From assembly GCA_027622115.1 (NCBI GenBank), contig JAQBZS010000417.1, positions 1-6,624 of the forward strand: 6,624 nt of DNA, written 5' to 3'. The notes below the pieces were generated by a model. The model did not search any database. It worked only from the letters and a program-made list of their open reading frames with translations, and had not been told where the DNA came from. The position numbers and the translations under genes were made by a program. Positions 6,170-6,624 of this stretch are shown here, piece by piece (the stretch's first letter is position 1; each line of letters opens with the position of its first letter). The DNA comes from Planctomycetota bacterium (lineage in GTDB: Bacteria; Planctomycetota; Planctomycetia; Planctomycetales; Planctomycetaceae).

Positions 6170-6210
6170 ACTCCAAAGGCCCACCATCCAAACCACACGG
6201 AAAGAAGCTC

Positions 6211-6624
6211 ATGTCCTACGTAGAAGACTTGTTTGGCCTGACGGGCAAGACTGCCGTCGTCATTGGCGGCACGGGTGTGCTCGGCGGCGCGTTTTGTGAA
6301 GCACTCGGCGGCGCGGGGGCTCACGTTTGTGTCGTGGGTCGCAATCAAGAGCACGGAGACGCCTGCGTCGCGCGGATCCAGAAACTCGGGGGAACCGCAG
6401 AATTCTTCGCCGCCGACTCGACGAAACGCGAGGACTTGGACGCCATCGTGACGCAACTCCGGGCCGAGGATCGCAACGCGGACGTCGTGGTCAATGGAGC
6501 CGGCATCAATTCGGCCACTCCGTTCCTTGAAATTACCGACGAGGAATGGGAGCGGATCCTCAACGTCAATCTGCGTGGCGTGCGGTTGGGCTGCCAAGTC
6601 TTCGGCCAATACATGTTGGACCGA
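6211..6624 (+). CDS. Short-chain dehydrogenase/reductase (SDR), 5' part, runs off the window
   Basis: The 138 codons visible begin MSYVEDLFGLTGKTAVV and stay open to the window edge. The Rossmann nucleotide loop is GGTGVLGG (19-26), a TGxxxGxG variant. NGAG (95-98) replaces the usual NNAG, and the structural/catalytic Asn of the SDR tetrad is in ILNVNLRG (116-123). The Ser-Tyr-Lys part of the active site would lie beyond the window. After the second beta strand the sequence is VVGRN with no acidic residue, so NADP(H) is more likely than NAD(H); this is inference. The opening DLFxLxGKTAVV resembles gluconate 5-dehydrogenase or D-mannonate-oxidoreductase-like sugar SDRs, but the substrate cannot be assigned. 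A purine-rich GGAAAGAAG at 6199-6207 is a plausible ribosome-binding site three bases before the ATG. The gene follows the TolC-like gene after 265 bp and probably has its own promoter. Confidence 0.9.
   Translation, partial: MSYVEDLFGLTGKTAVVIGGTGVLGGAFCEALGGAGAHVCVVGRNQEHGDACVARIQKLGGTAEFFAADSTKREDLDAIVTQLRAEDRNADVVVNGAGINSATPFLEITDEEWERILNVNLRGVRLGCQVFGQYMLDR

Larger units (their letters stand above)
5946..6210. other. Intergenic spacer between TolC-like and SDR genes
   Basis: No credible gene is seen in these 265 bp. The left half contains two consecutive stem-loops that both begin GCGGTGGC (5997-6029 and 6039-6056), and the right half has a hairpin at 6152-6169 close to the SDR start. 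Reading frames on the minus strand are open but give low-complexity, Arg/Ser-rich peptides typical of translated repeats. A TTGACT at 6067-6072 lacks a matching -10 box. No hairpin with a T-run follows the TolC-like stop codon. Confidence 0.55.

Noticed and set aside
5864..6212. Minus-strand open frames of 110 and 75 codons in the spacer before the SDR gene
   Set aside because: They overlap the stem-loop repeats and translate to low-complexity peptides; planctomycete repeats commonly create such false ORFs.

Overview
The window looks like a piece of a Planctomycetota chromosome. Three things suggest this: a very long TolC-family lipoprotein whose N-terminus (YYIDRATEIS) and core (GVVIARIDSDIALTDFE) match the style of planctomycete outer-membrane efflux proteins; moderately GC-rich DNA with loosely packed genes; and palindromic or hairpin-forming sequences in each larger intergenic gap. 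The assignment rests on recalled family style, not on a search.

Layout, left to right. (1) Positions 1-72, plus strand: the end of a CheW-type chemotaxis adaptor domain that stops in mid-domain next to an 18-bp perfect palindrome. (2) 183-3142, minus strand: a probable three-gene operon, transcribed in the order Eis-like GNAT acetyltransferase (2096-3142), NagA-like N-acetylglucosamine-6-phosphate deacetylase (861-2027) and PaiB-family FMN-binding protein (183-812), with gaps of 68 and 48 bp. (3) 3143-3404: a 262-bp divergent intergenic region with two hairpins. (4) 3405-5945, plus strand: an 846-residue TolC-family outer-membrane lipoprotein with a disordered tail of roughly 190 residues containing small tandem repeats. 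(5) 5946-6210: a 265-bp spacer with paired GCGGTGGC stem-loops and a further hairpin. (6) 6211 to the window edge, plus strand: the first 138 residues of a short-chain dehydrogenase/reductase.

Functionally the minus-strand set joins an acetyltransferase, a sugar deacetylase and a PaiB-type flavin-split-barrel protein. PaiB is classically paired with an acetyltransferase (PaiA) in Bacillus, so the association may be meaningful, but the substrates are unknown. The TolC-like protein would be the outer-membrane channel of an efflux or type I secretion system whose inner-membrane partners are not in this window. No RNA genes, CRISPR arrays, transposase genes or phage genes were seen. The most interesting items are the interrupted CheW domain with its adjoining palindrome, the recurring GTAG-led hairpins between genes, the GNAT-NagA-PaiB grouping, a divergent metal-site motif in the NagA-like enzyme and a possible reading-frame change in the GNAT N-terminus. 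I do not see strong evidence for a wholly new system.
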